Source: Catalimonadaceae bacterium JC749
Lineage (GTDB): Bacteria > Bacteroidota > Bacteroidia > Cytophagales > Cyclobacteriaceae
Assembly: GCA_021730635.1 (NCBI GenBank)
Contig: JAJNNC010000003.1
Location: 558,001-622,000, forward strand
Reading direction: 5' to 3'
DNA length: 64,000 nucleotides
Shown here: positions 35,401 through 44,863 of the stretch, in pieces
How positions within the stretch are numbered: position 1 is the first letter of the stretch
Layout of the letters: every line of letters starts with the position of its first letter
Program-made: the position numbers and the translations under genes
The notes under the pieces: model-generated
The model's input: the letters and a program-made list of their open reading frames with translations, nothing else
What the model was told of the DNA's origin: nothing
Databases searched by the model: none

Positions 35401-38075
35401 TCTCCGGTGAGTAAAGCGCCCTGTATCCCCTCGCCTTCCGGCACTTGTAACCCTACAAAGGCTGTGTAAGGATAATAGGGTAAGCTCACCTGGTCGGTGC
35501 TGAAGTTGCCTCCTCCTTCAAAGACTTTACCTGTAAAAATGGCATTCAACACACCCGGCACCTGGGAACCTATAGACAGATTTACGGGAAAACTGACCTC
35601 TCCTACTTCGTTGAGCTGTCCGTTGAATACTTCTTTCCTTTCAACTTCAAAGGTTCGGGCTTCATCTTCAAACACATAATCCGGATAGTCTTCGAAGGTA
35701 GTGTTTCCTTGGGTCAGGATCAGGTCGTACTGTGCTTTGAGATTCCGTGCTGTGGCGCCACTCAACCAGGATACATCCAACGTACCCGTTACGCTTTTAT
35801 CTTGTGCTGTCAATTGATCGGTGCCGAAATCCAGGTCTATCTTCAGCCGGTTGGGTTTGATCGTTTCTATGTTGATTTCTTTGGTAAAAGTGGCTCCCCC
35901 CACCTGCACACTGGCCAACCATCGGCCTGTCAGGGCATCCGCTTCAGTAGCCGTACTAAAATTGTAGATACTGCCCACCGGCGTATTCCTGACTATGTGT
36001 TGTGTTACCTGTCCCCGTGGGTTTTTCAGTTCGAAGATGACCGGATGGTGCTCCGGTAAAGTTTGCGCCTGATCTTCCAGGATAAAATTGAGATGCAGAG
36101 AATCTCCCGGACGCCATACACCCCGGTCTCCATAGATAAATCCTTTCAATCCGCTTTTTACTTCCTGCCCTGACACATCAAAATGACTCACAGGCAAGGC
36201 GTTGCCGTCGTCTAATCTCAGATATCCGCGCTGGGCTCCCACTTCTGCTACCAGAAGAAAAGGATTATGATCTAAAGGGACTGTCAGTTTACCATTAGCA
36301 TCGGTGGTGCCGTTGGCGAGTTCTCTGTGCTGGAAATCCAGTATGCGAACCTTAACACCAAATTTAGGGCTGGTACTTAGCAAATCAGTGACAATCACCT
36401 GCAGTTCATCCTGCTGCCCTCTCTGGGCAATGATCCCTAAATCAGAAGCAATCAGATTCTTTTGGGCGCTTCTGAAATACCCATAGTAAGAAGCAGCACA
36501 GGGATTTTCCCGTTGCTCCCAGTCAAAATCCGGCGCATAATAGTAATCACTATATGCATCCCAATACATTTTGGCAGGATCGTCCCAGTTTTCTGCTATA
36601 TCAAAGTCTTCCATCTCGTCGGGCTCCTGAGAAGCATCGCCCACACAGGCATAGACCGACTGACTTTTCCGGAAGCTGATATTGACCTGATACATAGCAC
36701 CCGGATCCGTTTCCATGATGTTACTCAAATCCAGCGTAAAACGATTCCATTTATGCAAATCGGTCACGCCTGAAGCATTCAAAGGGATAGGCTGCTGGGC
36801 CACCGGACGCCCGACTCTCCGCAATTCCTGAGCACCGTCATAGGGGTTTACCTGAAGAAACTGGGCCATGTTTTCTTCAAACACTTTTACCACTGTCACG
36901 TCTACAGCTTTCAGCCCCACCGCCTCAAAAGGTAATACCAACCCATCGGTGCTGGGCAGGATAACGCCTTTGTGGACCAACCTGACGGCGGGTTTGACGG
37001 CTTCAAAGTTGATATCTGCTTCTGTGTCTTTATCCAGCTTTTCGCCTTCAATATTCCGGATTCCTTCATGGATGGTGACGGTGGCTGGCCCGCTGAGGCG
37101 ACTGGCCGGGTATACCTGAATGACATTATTATCTACAATAAACTTCAGCTCACTTTTTTCATTTCCCAGTTGAATAAGACCTTCTAACGATTGGTTTTCC
37201 TGCAGCGGGTCTGAAAAACGAAGTTCTACATATTGCTCCGGTTCCTCTCTGGTTTTGGTACTCAAGAGGGTGAAGGTGCCTAATGGCGGAACCTCTACGG
37301 TAAATTCTTTGGATTTATTCACATTGATGGGGGCTCCCCGACTGGTAAGCAACACCTGAACCGTGCTGTCTTTTCTGGCGATGTTTTCTACGGAAAAATG
37401 ATGGATATGGCTATCCTGATGATCCCAGGTGATCGGTAAAGGATTCCCTTCCTGCTCCGCATGCAGCATATCTTCTATGACGGAAGCCTGGGCAAAGTCT
37501 GCGGTAAGCACAGTGCCCATCAATTTATGCATAGAAAGGGCTGCTGTATCATAACTGACAAGACCTGCCAGCTCCACATCGTAATTCTGCTCCATGGTGA
37601 GCAGGGAGAAATCAAAATTTTCCAGGTCGCCAGATACTTCCATCACTTCATCCAGGGCAAACCTTACTTCGTAGAGTGTGCCGGGTCGCAGGGCATTGTC
37701 GGGTAAAAACTCAATGGTTTGCTGATCTTTCCAATAGGCTTTTCCCGATGTAGCGGGATCAAACTTAAAAAGATTTCCGGGCGCTTCCTGCCCTACCTGG
37801 GCTGAATCGATGACAGGTTGTGTCAATCTGATCTGGACAGAAGATTCTGTGGAGATCACTCCTGCGGTGTAGCCTGAAACGTAGGCAGCGAAAGCGGGAT
37901 CTACCTTTTCGCTGATGTCAAACTCTTCTTCGGCCATGGACACCGACAACCAGATAATGGCAGCTACCCCTATGACAGTGCCTGCAATAACCATGAGTTC
38001 ATGACGAGTCAGATGCCGGAGCCCTTCAGAAATTTCATGGAACAGCCTTGAAAAAAATTTTGTAACCCTATGCAT
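32436..38075 (-). CDS. Bacterial α2-macroglobulin with intact thioester
   Basis: A 1,879-residue envelope protein from the ATG at 38075 (a TTG at 38099 is in frame). An N-terminal membrane helix (about 27-45) anchors it, followed by many macroglobulin β-domains and the thioester-carrying TED domain with H-G-C-V-E-Q (Cys about residue 1427), then a C-terminal receptor-binding-like β-domain. These proteins trap attacking proteases by covalent linkage and are thought to protect the periplasm with PBP1C, which repairs the wall. It is anchored by a helix and lacks the lipobox of many relatives. pbpC lies 1.6 kb downstream on the same strand. Confidence 0.92.
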   Translation of the reverse strand: MHRVTKFFSRLFHEISEGLRHLTRHELMVIAGTVIGVAAIIWLSVSMAEEEFDISEKVDPAFAAYVSGYTAGVISTESSVQIRLTQPVIDSAQVGQEAPGNLFKFDPATSGKAYWKDQQTIEFLPDNALRPGTLYEVRFALDEVMEVSGDLENFDFSLLTMEQNYDVELAGLVSYDTAALSMHKLMGTVLTADFAQASVIEDMLHAEQEGNPLPITWDHQDSHIHHFSVENIARKDSTVQVLLTSRGAPINVNKSKEFTVEVPPLGTFTLLSTKTREEPEQYVELRFSDPLQENQSLEGLIQLGNEKSELKFIVDNNVIQVYPASRLSGPATVTIHEGIRNIEGEKLDKDTEADINFEAVKPAVRLVHKGVILPSTDGLVLPFEAVGLKAVDVTVVKVFEENMAQFLQVNPYDGAQELRRVGRPVAQQPIPLNASGVTDLHKWNRFTLDLSNIMETDPGAMYQVNISFRKSQSVYACVGDASQEPDEMEDFDIAENWDDPAKMYWDAYSDYYYAPDFDWEQRENPCAASYYGYFRSAQKNLIASDLGIIAQRGQQDELQVIVTDLLSTSPKFGVKVRILDFQHRELANGTTDANGKLTVPLDHNPFLLVAEVGAQRGYLRLDDGNALPVSHFDVSGQEVKSGLKGFIYGDRGVWRPGDSLHLNFILEDQAQTLPEHHPVIFELKNPRGQVTQHIVRNTPVGSIYNFSTATEADALTGRWLASVQVGGATFTKEINIETIKPNRLKIDLDFGTDQLTAQDKSVTGTLDVSWLSGATARNLKAQYDLILTQGNTTFEDYPDYVFEDEARTFEVERKEVFNGQLNEVGEVSFPVNLSIGSQVPGVLNAIFTGKVFEGGGNFSTDQVSLPYYPYTAFVGLQVPEGEGIQGALLTGESHAVNIVTVDAEGKLMTDRTVEAELYQLDWRWWWDESDNNISNYLGSEDRKPVSQEEIRLAEGKGKWTFSVDEQAWGRYYLRVCDPASGHCAGQVIYLDWPGYAGRDDRQDPKAATMLSFSAGKETYQVGEEATIHIPGGRQGRALVSLEDGNQVLESHWVVLEEQGETAFTFEVTEAMAPNIYVHVTLLQPHAQTTNDLPIRLYGIIPLAIEDPGTVLEPLITLPEKIAPEAKVTIKVSEKNEKPMAYTLAMVDEGLLDITDFKTPEPHEYFYAREALGVKTWDLYDYVIGAYGGDLERLLSVGGGETGEISGQQSANRFKPVVKFMGPFFLEEGEEDVLTFTMPNYVGAVRTMVVAAHEGAYGKAEVSTKVSQPLMVLGTLPRVLSPQESVLLPVDVFVMENSVRNVRVGVSTNALLTVAGKSSEEMFFENTGDRVVNFNVKVPNQTGVGTVQINAAAGRERAAYAIEIGIRNPNPPQVDAISTLIEPGESWNAGFTPIGMPGTRSAVLEISSIPPLNLNGRLPYLINYPHGCVEQVVSAAFPQLFLTNIAPLSEEEKNRIENHVKAALKRLGAFQTNEGAFAYWPGSNDADEWATSYAGHFMLKAREAGYEVSNGLLQAWRSYQARRAVRWGRSTGYIRDDLIQAYRLYTLALAGDAEQGAMNRMREKSGLTLPAQWRLAAAYALIGQQEVAENIIAGLEEEVPAYKETYGTYGSDLRDEAMILETLALLQRREQGLTLFRQISSALSNENRWLSTQTTAYCLIAAAEFMKGKPFSGNINASYAFHNQSAVNVQSELSVVQREIPLSEDNRQRVQVTNQGEGELYTRIVLRGTPPIGEERAKENGLRLQVVYKGTDGTVINPASLPQGTDFVAEVTIYNPGLQGDYRQLALTQIIPSGWEIINTRLQNLDQFFAQDVPAYQDIRDDRVYTYFDLAANERKTFKVLLNATYAGHFYQPAIDCEAMYDNTINASTSGQWIDVVQPE

Positions 38076-38231
38076 AATCTCAATAAAAGTCTCTGACAAA
38101 TAAGCTAAAATTTATCAGAGTAGAAAAGATCAAAATGTTGAATATACATTAAATTTTCAGGGACTGAAACTGTCAGAACCACTCGATGAGCATGGGATGA
38201 AAGCAGACAGCATCTTAGGAATAGCATGGGA

Positions 38232-38645
38232 TTACCGCCAGGCATTATATTTTTTTCTTTCATCCAAAGAGAAGGCACCTGGGCCACACAGCCATAAAAA
38301 GATAGATATAATAAGCAGATGGATGGCAGGGGCAGTAGCCAAATAAGTATCGCGATGCAGTATATGCACACCGACAATGGCTACCACAAAGTTAATGATC
38401 ATCAGCAGACTGGTGTATTTCACCAGGAAACCCATGATCCAGCTTATGCCGGAGAGAAACTGACAGTAGACAGAAACCACAGCACAGAATAAGGGAAACG
38501 GAAACCCGTTGGCAGCCAGAAAATCCCTGAACTCCAGCATTCTTTCCCAGCTTACCACATTGTCGAAGGTACCGTAGAGCAACCTGAACCCAAAAGCCAG
38601 GCGAATCATTAAAACACTGATAGCATATGCTTTATGGTTGGGCAT
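38232..38645 (-). CDS. DoxX family membrane protein
   Basis: A 137-residue protein from the ATG at 38645; the frame extends to a GTG at 38675. It has four membrane helices. The first carries L-M-I-R-L-A-F-G-F-R-L-L-Y-G, and the second follows a F-L-A-A-N-G-F-P-F-P loop, both typical of DoxX. DoxX-like proteins are small quinone- or redox-linked membrane subunits in some cases, but most are uncharacterised. It lies between the GH18 and α2-macroglobulin genes, all on the minus strand. Confidence 0.8.
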   Translation of the reverse strand: MPNHKAYAISVLMIRLAFGFRLLYGTFDNVVSWERMLEFRDFLAANGFPFPLFCAVVSVYCQFLSGISWIMGFLVKYTSLLMIINFVVAIVGVHILHRDTYLATAPAIHLLIISIFLWLCGPGAFSLDERKKYNAWR

Positions 38646-38688
38646 GGGTGCACTGAAAGCGTAAGAAAGCCTCACCAGGCATCATCAT

Positions 38689-39810
38689 TTATTCCTGATG
38701 CGCTTGTTTCACCTGGTCTATCTCGTTGAGTAATCCTTTTCCATGCTGATCGCCTCCCAACTGCCAGAACATGATACCACCCAAATTTTGCTGGAGCGCA
38801 TACCGGGTCTTGGCAGCGATAGAAACTTTATCATCATAGGTGGCAAACAACTGTTGATTGGCATTATACTGATACGGAGCCTGGGCCACAGAGTCCCAAT
38901 AGTACGTGAACCCGGGGTATTCTTCCAGAAATGCTTCCCAGCGGTTGTAAGGAACCCCCTGCTTAAATTTTCCTGACTGATACAGACCGCTGTTTTGGTT
39001 TTTAACGTGCTCCCATACCCTGGCATAAAAAGCGGCGCCAATGACAATTTTTTCCCGAGGCACGCCCAGAGAATCCAGAAACCGGATCGCATTGTCGGTA
39101 GACTCTATCTGTGATGCCGTAGAATACAGCGGCGTATGATGGCCTGTCACTACGCTGTTTCCGTTGACCAGGTCATAACTCATCAGATTGACCCTGTCCA
39201 GTAAGGGCATAATCTTTTTCCACTCCACAGCATCCTGTAAAAAGGCATTAAATCCTCCGGCGGCAAAACTGATTTCGTAATTTTTCCCCAGTGTCTTTCT
39301 GAGTTCTTTCACCAGTGCAGTGAAGTTTTCTCTATCTTCCGGCATAAAAGCATGTCCCGGAAATCCTTCAATGGCCGGATACTCCCAATCCAAGTCAATA
39401 CCATCGGTCTTCAAACGGAGACAAAGGTCTTTGACCGAGGCGGCAAATTCTTTTCTTCCCTGGGAGGTGGCAAACACCTCCGAACAGGTTTCGCAGCCAC
39501 CCCATCCACCTAATGACAGCATGACTTTCAGCGCAGGATGCTTTTCTTTCAGGGAAACCAGATAAGTCAACGAAAGACTGTCTTTGGCATCATCCAGGGT
39601 CAGGCGATTACCCTTCAGATGCAAAAAGCTAAAGATAATGTGCGTCAGCTTGTCAGCGACCTCCGGGGCTACAGTAGCCGGATCTCCAGTATAATAGGCG
39701 ATCACGGCAAACTTGTCGGTATTTTCTGATTGACTAAAAGAAGTATACCAGAAGGAGAGAAAAAGCATAACTATGCCTATAGCCTTTCTCCAGTGATGCG
39801 TAGTTTTCAT
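38689..39810 (-). CDS. Exported glycoside hydrolase family 18 (chitinase-like)
   Basis: A 373-residue protein from the ATG at 39810. A signal peptide covers about residues 1-26 (ending S-F-S-Q). The GH18 barrel follows. The first signature is L-S-L-G-G-W-G-G, and the catalytic D-x-x-D-x-D-x-E motif is complete at residues 136-143, with Glu143 as acid. There is no carbohydrate-binding module or type IX secretion tail. Relatives cut chitin or β-1,4-GlcNAc chains. It starts 15 bases after the stop of glnS. Confidence 0.92.
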   Translation of the reverse strand: MKTTHHWRKAIGIVMLFLSFWYTSFSQSENTDKFAVIAYYTGDPATVAPEVADKLTHIIFSFLHLKGNRLTLDDAKDSLSLTYLVSLKEKHPALKVMLSLGGWGGCETCSEVFATSQGRKEFAASVKDLCLRLKTDGIDLDWEYPAIEGFPGHAFMPEDRENFTALVKELRKTLGKNYEISFAAGGFNAFLQDAVEWKKIMPLLDRVNLMSYDLVNGNSVVTGHHTPLYSTASQIESTDNAIRFLDSLGVPREKIVIGAAFYARVWEHVKNQNSGLYQSGKFKQGVPYNRWEAFLEEYPGFTYYWDSVAQAPYQYNANQQLFATYDDKVSIAAKTRYALQQNLGGIMFWQLGGDQHGKGLLNEIDQVKQAHQE

Positions 39811-39824
39811 ACAAGAACTTCTGT

Positions 39825-41528
39825 TTATTTTTGCTGGATTTTCGCCCAGGTATCCCGCAGGGTAACTGTCTGGTTGAAGATCAGTCTGTCTTCTGTAGAA
39901 TCCGGATCCAGGCAATAATACCCTTTCCGCATAAACTGAAAATTCTCCAGAGGTTTGGCTTGTTTCAGGCTAGGCTCCACATACGCTTTCTCTATTACAT
40001 TAAGAGATTCAGGATTCAGAAACCTCTTAAAATCCTGATCTTTGTGTCCGGCAGGATCGGGATCAGTAAACAGCCGATCATACAACCTTACTTCTACCGG
40101 CAACGCATGGGGTAGAGAAACCCAATGAATAGTGCCCTTCACTTTCTTGCCGCTGGTATCTTCTCCACTTTTTGTATGAGGGTCGTAGGTAGCATAAATC
40201 TCTGTTATTTTTCCGGTATCCGGATCTTTTTTAAAATCAGTACAGGTAATGATGTAAGCACCTTTGAGCCGTACCTCGCCTCCCGGTCCCAAGCGAAAAT
40301 ATTTTTTAGGAGGATCTTCCATAAAATCATCCTGCTCGATGTAGAGTTCTCTGGAGAAAGGTACTGACCGGCTTCCGCTGGCAGGATCTTCCGGGTTGTT
40401 TTCTATGGAGAGGTCTTCCCTCTGGCCTTCCGGATAATTGGTGATGATCAGCTTTACCGGATCCAACACACCCATCACACGAGGGGCAGTCTTATTCAGA
40501 TCTTCCCGGATGCAGTATTCCAGAAAGCTCAGGTCGATGACATTGTCACGCTTGGCAACACCTACCCGTTCGGCAAAGTTACGGATGCCGGAAGCGGTAT
40601 AACCCCGACGCCGCATGCCCAGAATGGTAGGCAAACGGGGATCGTCCCATCCACTGACAAAATCTCCTTCTACCAACTCCAGCAATTTGCGCTTGCTCAT
40701 CACAGTATAACTCAGGTTGAGCCGGGCAAATTCTATCTGCCTTGGGCGGGGTTGTAGCACGCTGGCATCAAAGGTGCCGATCTGGTCCAGAAACCAATCG
40801 TACAAAGGGCGATGGACTTCAAACTCCAGCGTACAGATGGAGTGGGTAATGCCCTCAATGGCATCGCTTTGCCCATGTGCCCAGTCATAGGTAGGGTAAA
40901 TGCACCACGCATCGCCGGTCCGATGATGTTCTTTGTGTAAGATGCGATACATGACGGGATCGCGCAACTGCATATTGGGAGACGCCATATCAATCTTAGC
41001 TCTTAGCACCCGGGCACCTTCCGGAAATTCTCCCTCCCGCATCCTTTCCAGTAAATCCAGATTTTCTTCTACCGAGCGATCCCGGTAAGGACTTTCTTCT
41101 CCCGGTTCGGTAGGCACGCCCCGCATCCGCCGGATTTCTTCCAGGGGAGAGTCGTCTACATAGGCTTTGCCATCCTTCACCAACTGAACCGCATATTCAT
41201 ACAGCTTCTCAAAATAGTCTGACGCATAAAACTCACGGTCTTCCCAATCGAAACCCAGCCAGCGGATATCATTTTTGATAGACTCCACATATTCTACATC
41301 TTCAGTGACCGGATTGGTATCATCAAAACGAAGATTTGTCTTCCCGCCATATTCCAAAGCCAGCCCGAAGTTCAGGCAGATAGACTTGGCATGCCCAATA
41401 TGCAGGTAGCCGTTGGGCTCCGGGGGGAAGCGGGTTTGGATAACACCCTCATTTTTTCCTTGTGCTAAATCTTGCTCAACAATTTCCTCAATAAAATTCT
41501 TGTGGTTATTTTCTTCGTTTTCACTCAT
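39825..41528 (-). CDS. glnS: Glutaminyl-tRNA synthetase
   Basis: A 567-residue class I synthetase. The HIGH motif is in [15 protein letters not shown], and the KMSKS-type loop is V-M-S-K-R-K-L. The long C-terminal anticodon-binding β-barrels distinguish it from glutamyl-tRNA synthetase. Its presence suggests direct charging of tRNA-Gln. It is followed on the same strand by the GH18 gene. Confidence 0.97.
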   Translation of the reverse strand: MSENEENNHKNFIEEIVEQDLAQGKNEGVIQTRFPPEPNGYLHIGHAKSICLNFGLALEYGGKTNLRFDDTNPVTEDVEYVESIKNDIRWLGFDWEDREFYASDYFEKLYEYAVQLVKDGKAYVDDSPLEEIRRMRGVPTEPGEESPYRDRSVEENLDLLERMREGEFPEGARVLRAKIDMASPNMQLRDPVMYRILHKEHHRTGDAWCIYPTYDWAHGQSDAIEGITHSICTLEFEVHRPLYDWFLDQIGTFDASVLQPRPRQIEFARLNLSYTVMSKRKLLELVEGDFVSGWDDPRLPTILGMRRRGYTASGIRNFAERVGVAKRDNVIDLSFLEYCIREDLNKTAPRVMGVLDPVKLIITNYPEGQREDLSIENNPEDPASGSRSVPFSRELYIEQDDFMEDPPKKYFRLGPGGEVRLKGAYIITCTDFKKDPDTGKITEIYATYDPHTKSGEDTSGKKVKGTIHWVSLPHALPVEVRLYDRLFTDPDPAGHKDQDFKRFLNPESLNVIEKAYVEPSLKQAKPLENFQFMRKGYYCLDPDSTEDRLIFNQTVTLRDTWAKIQQK

Positions 41529-41752
41529 AAAACATCAAAAAGTTTGTGTAAGTCAAGTTATTGAAAGTAAAAGTAATTTAAAAATACTTTTTCTTTGCCA
41601 CCGTAAGCAAAAAGTTATGAAAAGGTGTTATAAAGAAAATTCAAGTTTTCATTGTTTACCTGGGAAACTATTTTCCCGGATAATGAGTCTTACAGTCAAA
41701 AAACTATCATATTAAATTATTAAGCCAATTTTAAAATATCTCGGCAACTACA

Positions 41753-42328
41753 ATGAGTGAACAGAAAAAAATACATCCTAATCCGGAAGATAAAATCAGC
41801 AAATTCTCTTCAGCCAGAAAACTACTGTTGGTCGCCTTCATAGTAGCTTTGATTGGTGGCGGTATTTATTGGTTAACTCATGAAGAAGAAACCCCACCTT
41901 CATCACCAGCGATGAAGACTTCCGCGGAAGAACCCGCTTTCAAAAAAGAAGGGACCCTTTACTTTTTAAATCAGGATAGCCAGGATACCATCACACGCAT
42001 AGCGATTGAAGTAGCCGACAATGAGCAGGAAAGAGAACAGGGCTTGATGAACAGAAGCCAGATGGCAGATTCTGCCGGCATGCTTTTTATCTTTAAGGAA
42101 GCCAAACCTCGTTCGTTCTGGATGAAGAACACCAAAATTCCTTTGGATATCATGTACATAGGAACAGACAAGGAAATTGTGATGATCTATAAGTCCGTGA
42201 TGCCTTACTCCACCCAGTCTATCCCATCTTACAAGGAAGCGCAGTATGTAGTGGAAGTGAATGGGGGTTATACTACTACCCATAACATTAAGGAGGGGGA
42301 TCATGTCAGCTTTGAGATCATCCGGTAG
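41753..42328 (+). CDS. DUF192 family membrane-anchored protein
   Basis: A 191-residue protein with one N-terminal membrane helix (about 25-42) and a Pro/Ser/Glu-rich linker. The C-terminal DUF192 domain (about 75-190) contains E-R-E-Q-G-L-M-N-R, G-M-L-F-I-F and F-W-M-K-N-T-K-I-P-L-D. The domain faces the periplasm by topology. Function is not known for the family. It is a single gene on the + strand. Confidence 0.9.
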   Translation: MSEQKKIHPNPEDKISKFSSARKLLLVAFIVALIGGGIYWLTHEEETPPSSPAMKTSAEEPAFKKEGTLYFLNQDSQDTITRIAIEVADNEQEREQGLMNRSQMADSAGMLFIFKEAKPRSFWMKNTKIPLDIMYIGTDKEIVMIYKSVMPYSTQSIPSYKEAQYVVEVNGGYTTTHNIKEGDHVSFEIIR

Positions 42329-42832
42329 TTCTTAGAAAATTTTCTCTCTGTATCGGCTTTTACCTGAAGGGATGCTATCCTTATTCCAGGCGACCCGGGA
42401 CTTCTTATGCCCTACACATGTAGGATTATCCGTACACTATACTATTCTCAGCGAAAATAGAGTATGTGGAAGAGAGAACTCTCACCAAAAACCTTGGGTG
42501 GTTTTCCCTTTTGTACCCGGTGTATACGCTATAGGGTGTCAGTAGTCCTCAGGCTTATGTTTACTCCTAAAAACCCTGTTCATTATTAATGCAAGGCTGG
42601 TTGAAGGATAAGACCTGTTTGCCTTGGCAGATTGTATCCATTCCCTTTGTGATATTCTCATCTCTTGTTTCTTCTCATCCATGTAACTAACCCAGCCATA
42701 AGGCAAGGGAACGCCTGCAATAAACTGTAAAAATGTATATCTAACATACGCCAGTAATGAGGGAAAAACTAATTGACTTTTTAATTTGAAGAGTCTGTTA
42801 ATTTTGCCTGCCGCATCAAGTTTACTCTAAGC
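42329..42832. other. 504-base intergenic region before the TonB receptor
   Basis: No gene is supported here. A 6-bp hairpin with AAAACC (42488-42493) and GGTTTT (42500-42505) is the clearest structure. I looked for a cobalamin-type riboswitch, since a TonB receptor follows, and did not find its conserved boxes. A candidate promoter lies at the right end. Confidence 0.4.
42773..42806 (+). promoter_or_regulatory. Candidate promoter of the TonB receptor operon
   Basis: TTG (42773-42775), 23 bases, then TAATTTTG (42799-42806), an exact TAnnTTTG match. The ATG is 27 bases downstream. The spacing is at the long end for Bacteroidota. Confidence 0.4.
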
Positions 42833-44863
42833 ATGAAGCCATTCACCTTCTACCTGCTATGGGCAGGTATGCTGCTCCTTAGTGCTGTTCCTGTTTTTAG
42901 TCAACAGGAAGATCCCACCGAATCAGAGGATATTGCTATTGAGGACCTTATCCACCTCAAAGCTGAAACGGAAGCCAGTGCCCTGCAAAAAATGCTCAAT
43001 GAAAATGTGGCTGCCTCCTCCAGAAAGAAACTTTCCTCACGGGAAACACCCGGTATCGTCAGTGTCATCTCAGCGGAGGAAATCAAACATATGGGTGCCC
43101 GCGATCTGATAGATGTACTCCGGCTGGTGCCAGGATTTGAATTTGCCATGGATGTGGATTTTATGGTAGGTATTGGTCTGAGAGGCAACTGGGCGAATGA
43201 AGGCAAGGTGCTGGTGATGGTAGACGGACATGAATACAATGAACTGTGCTATCAGACGGTTCCTTTTGGCAATAAATTTCCGGTAGACCAGATCCAGCGG
43301 ATTGAGATCATCCGTGGCCCGGGTTCAGCCATCTATGGCGGTACGGCAGAATATGGTGTAATCAATATTATCACTAAAGGTAATAGTAGCTTTGACGGAG
43401 TACAGGCATCAGGAAATTATGGTTTTCTGCCTGGTGTTCCCGGACAGAAAAACGGAAGCCTGACCCTGGGCAAACAAATTAACAAAGACTGGCATATGGA
43501 TGCTTCTGTTTTTCGCGGAGCACGTATCATCAGCGATCAGCTATATCAGGATATTTACCAGGACAATGACCCTGTGAGCCTGAAAGATTACTCTATGTCT
43601 GAGGCGAACAACGCCAGTGTCGGTCTGTCCTACAAAGATATGCAGATCAGAGGAAGCTGGGATCAGTTTCAGCAACAGGGCCCGGAATTTCTGGTCAGGT
43701 ACAATCACTGGTATGTGTCAGCTAAAGATGAAATTGCGATCGGCAAAAAACTGATAGTCGCGCCCTCTGTTTACTACACTTCTCAGGTACCCTGGTCTCG
43801 CCAGACCGTTACAGATACCTCCGCCACCTATGATTACCAGGTGAGAGCGCAGCGAATGAAAACCAATATCACGGCTTCTTATGATTTCACCCGCCGGATC
43901 AACCTGATTACTGGTGTTGAGTATTTTCATGACCGGGCACACAGCCTGCAAGACGATGATAACTTTGGAGAAGGAATAGCTTCGGTTGGATACCATAACC
44001 TTGCCTTCTTCGGACAAGGCCTGATGAAACACCCCTGGGCCAATGTAACATTGGGTTTCCGGTACGACAAACACAATGCCTTCGGGGCTGCTTTTGTGCC
44101 TCGTCTGGCCCTGACCAAAAGAATCAACCAGTTTCACTTTAAAGCGCTCTACAGCCATTCCTACCGGGCACCAGGGATAGAAAATATCAACTTAAACGAG
44201 AATATTCGTCCGGAAAAATCCAGCACGGCCGAACTGGAACTGGGTTACCAATTCACAAAAGATATGCTGCTGGCTTTTAATGCTTACCGCATCCACACCA
44301 ACGACGTGATTATTTACAGCTATATGGATCTGGACGATGGCGGCTATTTAGAAGCTTACGATAATTATCAGCGCACAGGTACACAGGGGATAGAAGTCAT
44401 TTATAAGGTAAAACGTTCTCACTGGTATGCCAATGCCAGCTACTCTTTTTATCAGGCCGACCGGAAACATACTGTAGAGACTTATCGGGTAGCGGAAGAC
44501 CCCCACTTATTTGTCGCTTTTCCTGCCCATAAAATCAGCATTAACGGAAGCGCTGCACTGGCCAGAAACCTTTGGTTCAGCCCTTCCTGGGTTTATGTGA
44601 GCGAACGCTTTGGCTATGATGCCGTAGACAGTGAGGCAACACCTATACTCAACCGTTTTGATCCTTATACTACTATCCATCTTTTTCTAAACTACGATCA
44701 TTTGCTTACCCATGGTTTGAGTTTTGGAATGGGCGTTTATAACCTGCTGAATATAAAAACACCTACTGTTCAGGCTTACAACGGAGATTATGGACCCATT
44801 CCTGGAAAAAGCCGCGAGATTTCTGTCAAACTTTCCTACGAATTTTCCTTCAAACAAAAATAA
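42833..44863 (+). CDS. TonB-dependent outer-membrane receptor
   Basis: A 676-residue outer-membrane protein with a signal peptide (cleavage after V-F-S-Q, about residue 24). The plug domain is at about 65-185 (T-P-G-I-V-S-V-I-S through Y-G-V-I-N-I-I-T-K), then the 22-strand barrel. It lacks the N-terminal carboxypeptidase-like domain and a SusD partner typical of glycan receptors, so it belongs to the siderophore/cobalamin-like branch by layout. The stop codon overlaps the start of the YfiR-like gene (TAATG). The ligand is not deducible. Confidence 0.92.
   Translation: MKPFTFYLLWAGMLLLSAVPVFSQQEDPTESEDIAIEDLIHLKAETEASALQKMLNENVAASSRKKLSSRETPGIVSVISAEEIKHMGARDLIDVLRLVPGFEFAMDVDFMVGIGLRGNWANEGKVLVMVDGHEYNELCYQTVPFGNKFPVDQIQRIEIIRGPGSAIYGGTAEYGVINIITKGNSSFDGVQASGNYGFLPGVPGQKNGSLTLGKQINKDWHMDASVFRGARIISDQLYQDIYQDNDPVSLKDYSMSEANNASVGLSYKDMQIRGSWDQFQQQGPEFLVRYNHWYVSAKDEIAIGKKLIVAPSVYYTSQVPWSRQTVTDTSATYDYQVRAQRMKTNITASYDFTRRINLITGVEYFHDRAHSLQDDDNFGEGIASVGYHNLAFFGQGLMKHPWANVTLGFRYDKHNAFGAAFVPRLALTKRINQFHFKALYSHSYRAPGIENINLNENIRPEKSSTAELELGYQFTKDMLLAFNAYRIHTNDVIIYSYMDLDDGGYLEAYDNYQRTGTQGIEVIYKVKRSHWYANASYSFYQADRKHTVETYRVAEDPHLFVAFPAHKISINGSAALARNLWFSPSWVYVSERFGYDAVDSEATPILNRFDPYTTIHLFLNYDHLLTHGLSFGMGVYNLLNIKTPTVQAYNGDYGPIPGKSREISVKLSYEFSFKQK

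Noticed and set aside
38105-38377. 90-codon minus-strand ORF rich in Leu and Cys
   Set aside because: It overlaps the DoxX gene in another frame and is a shadow of it.
42329-42832. Possible cobalamin-type riboswitch before the TonB receptor
   Set aside because: The conserved cobalamin-box bases were not found, and the only clear structure is a short 6-bp hairpin.
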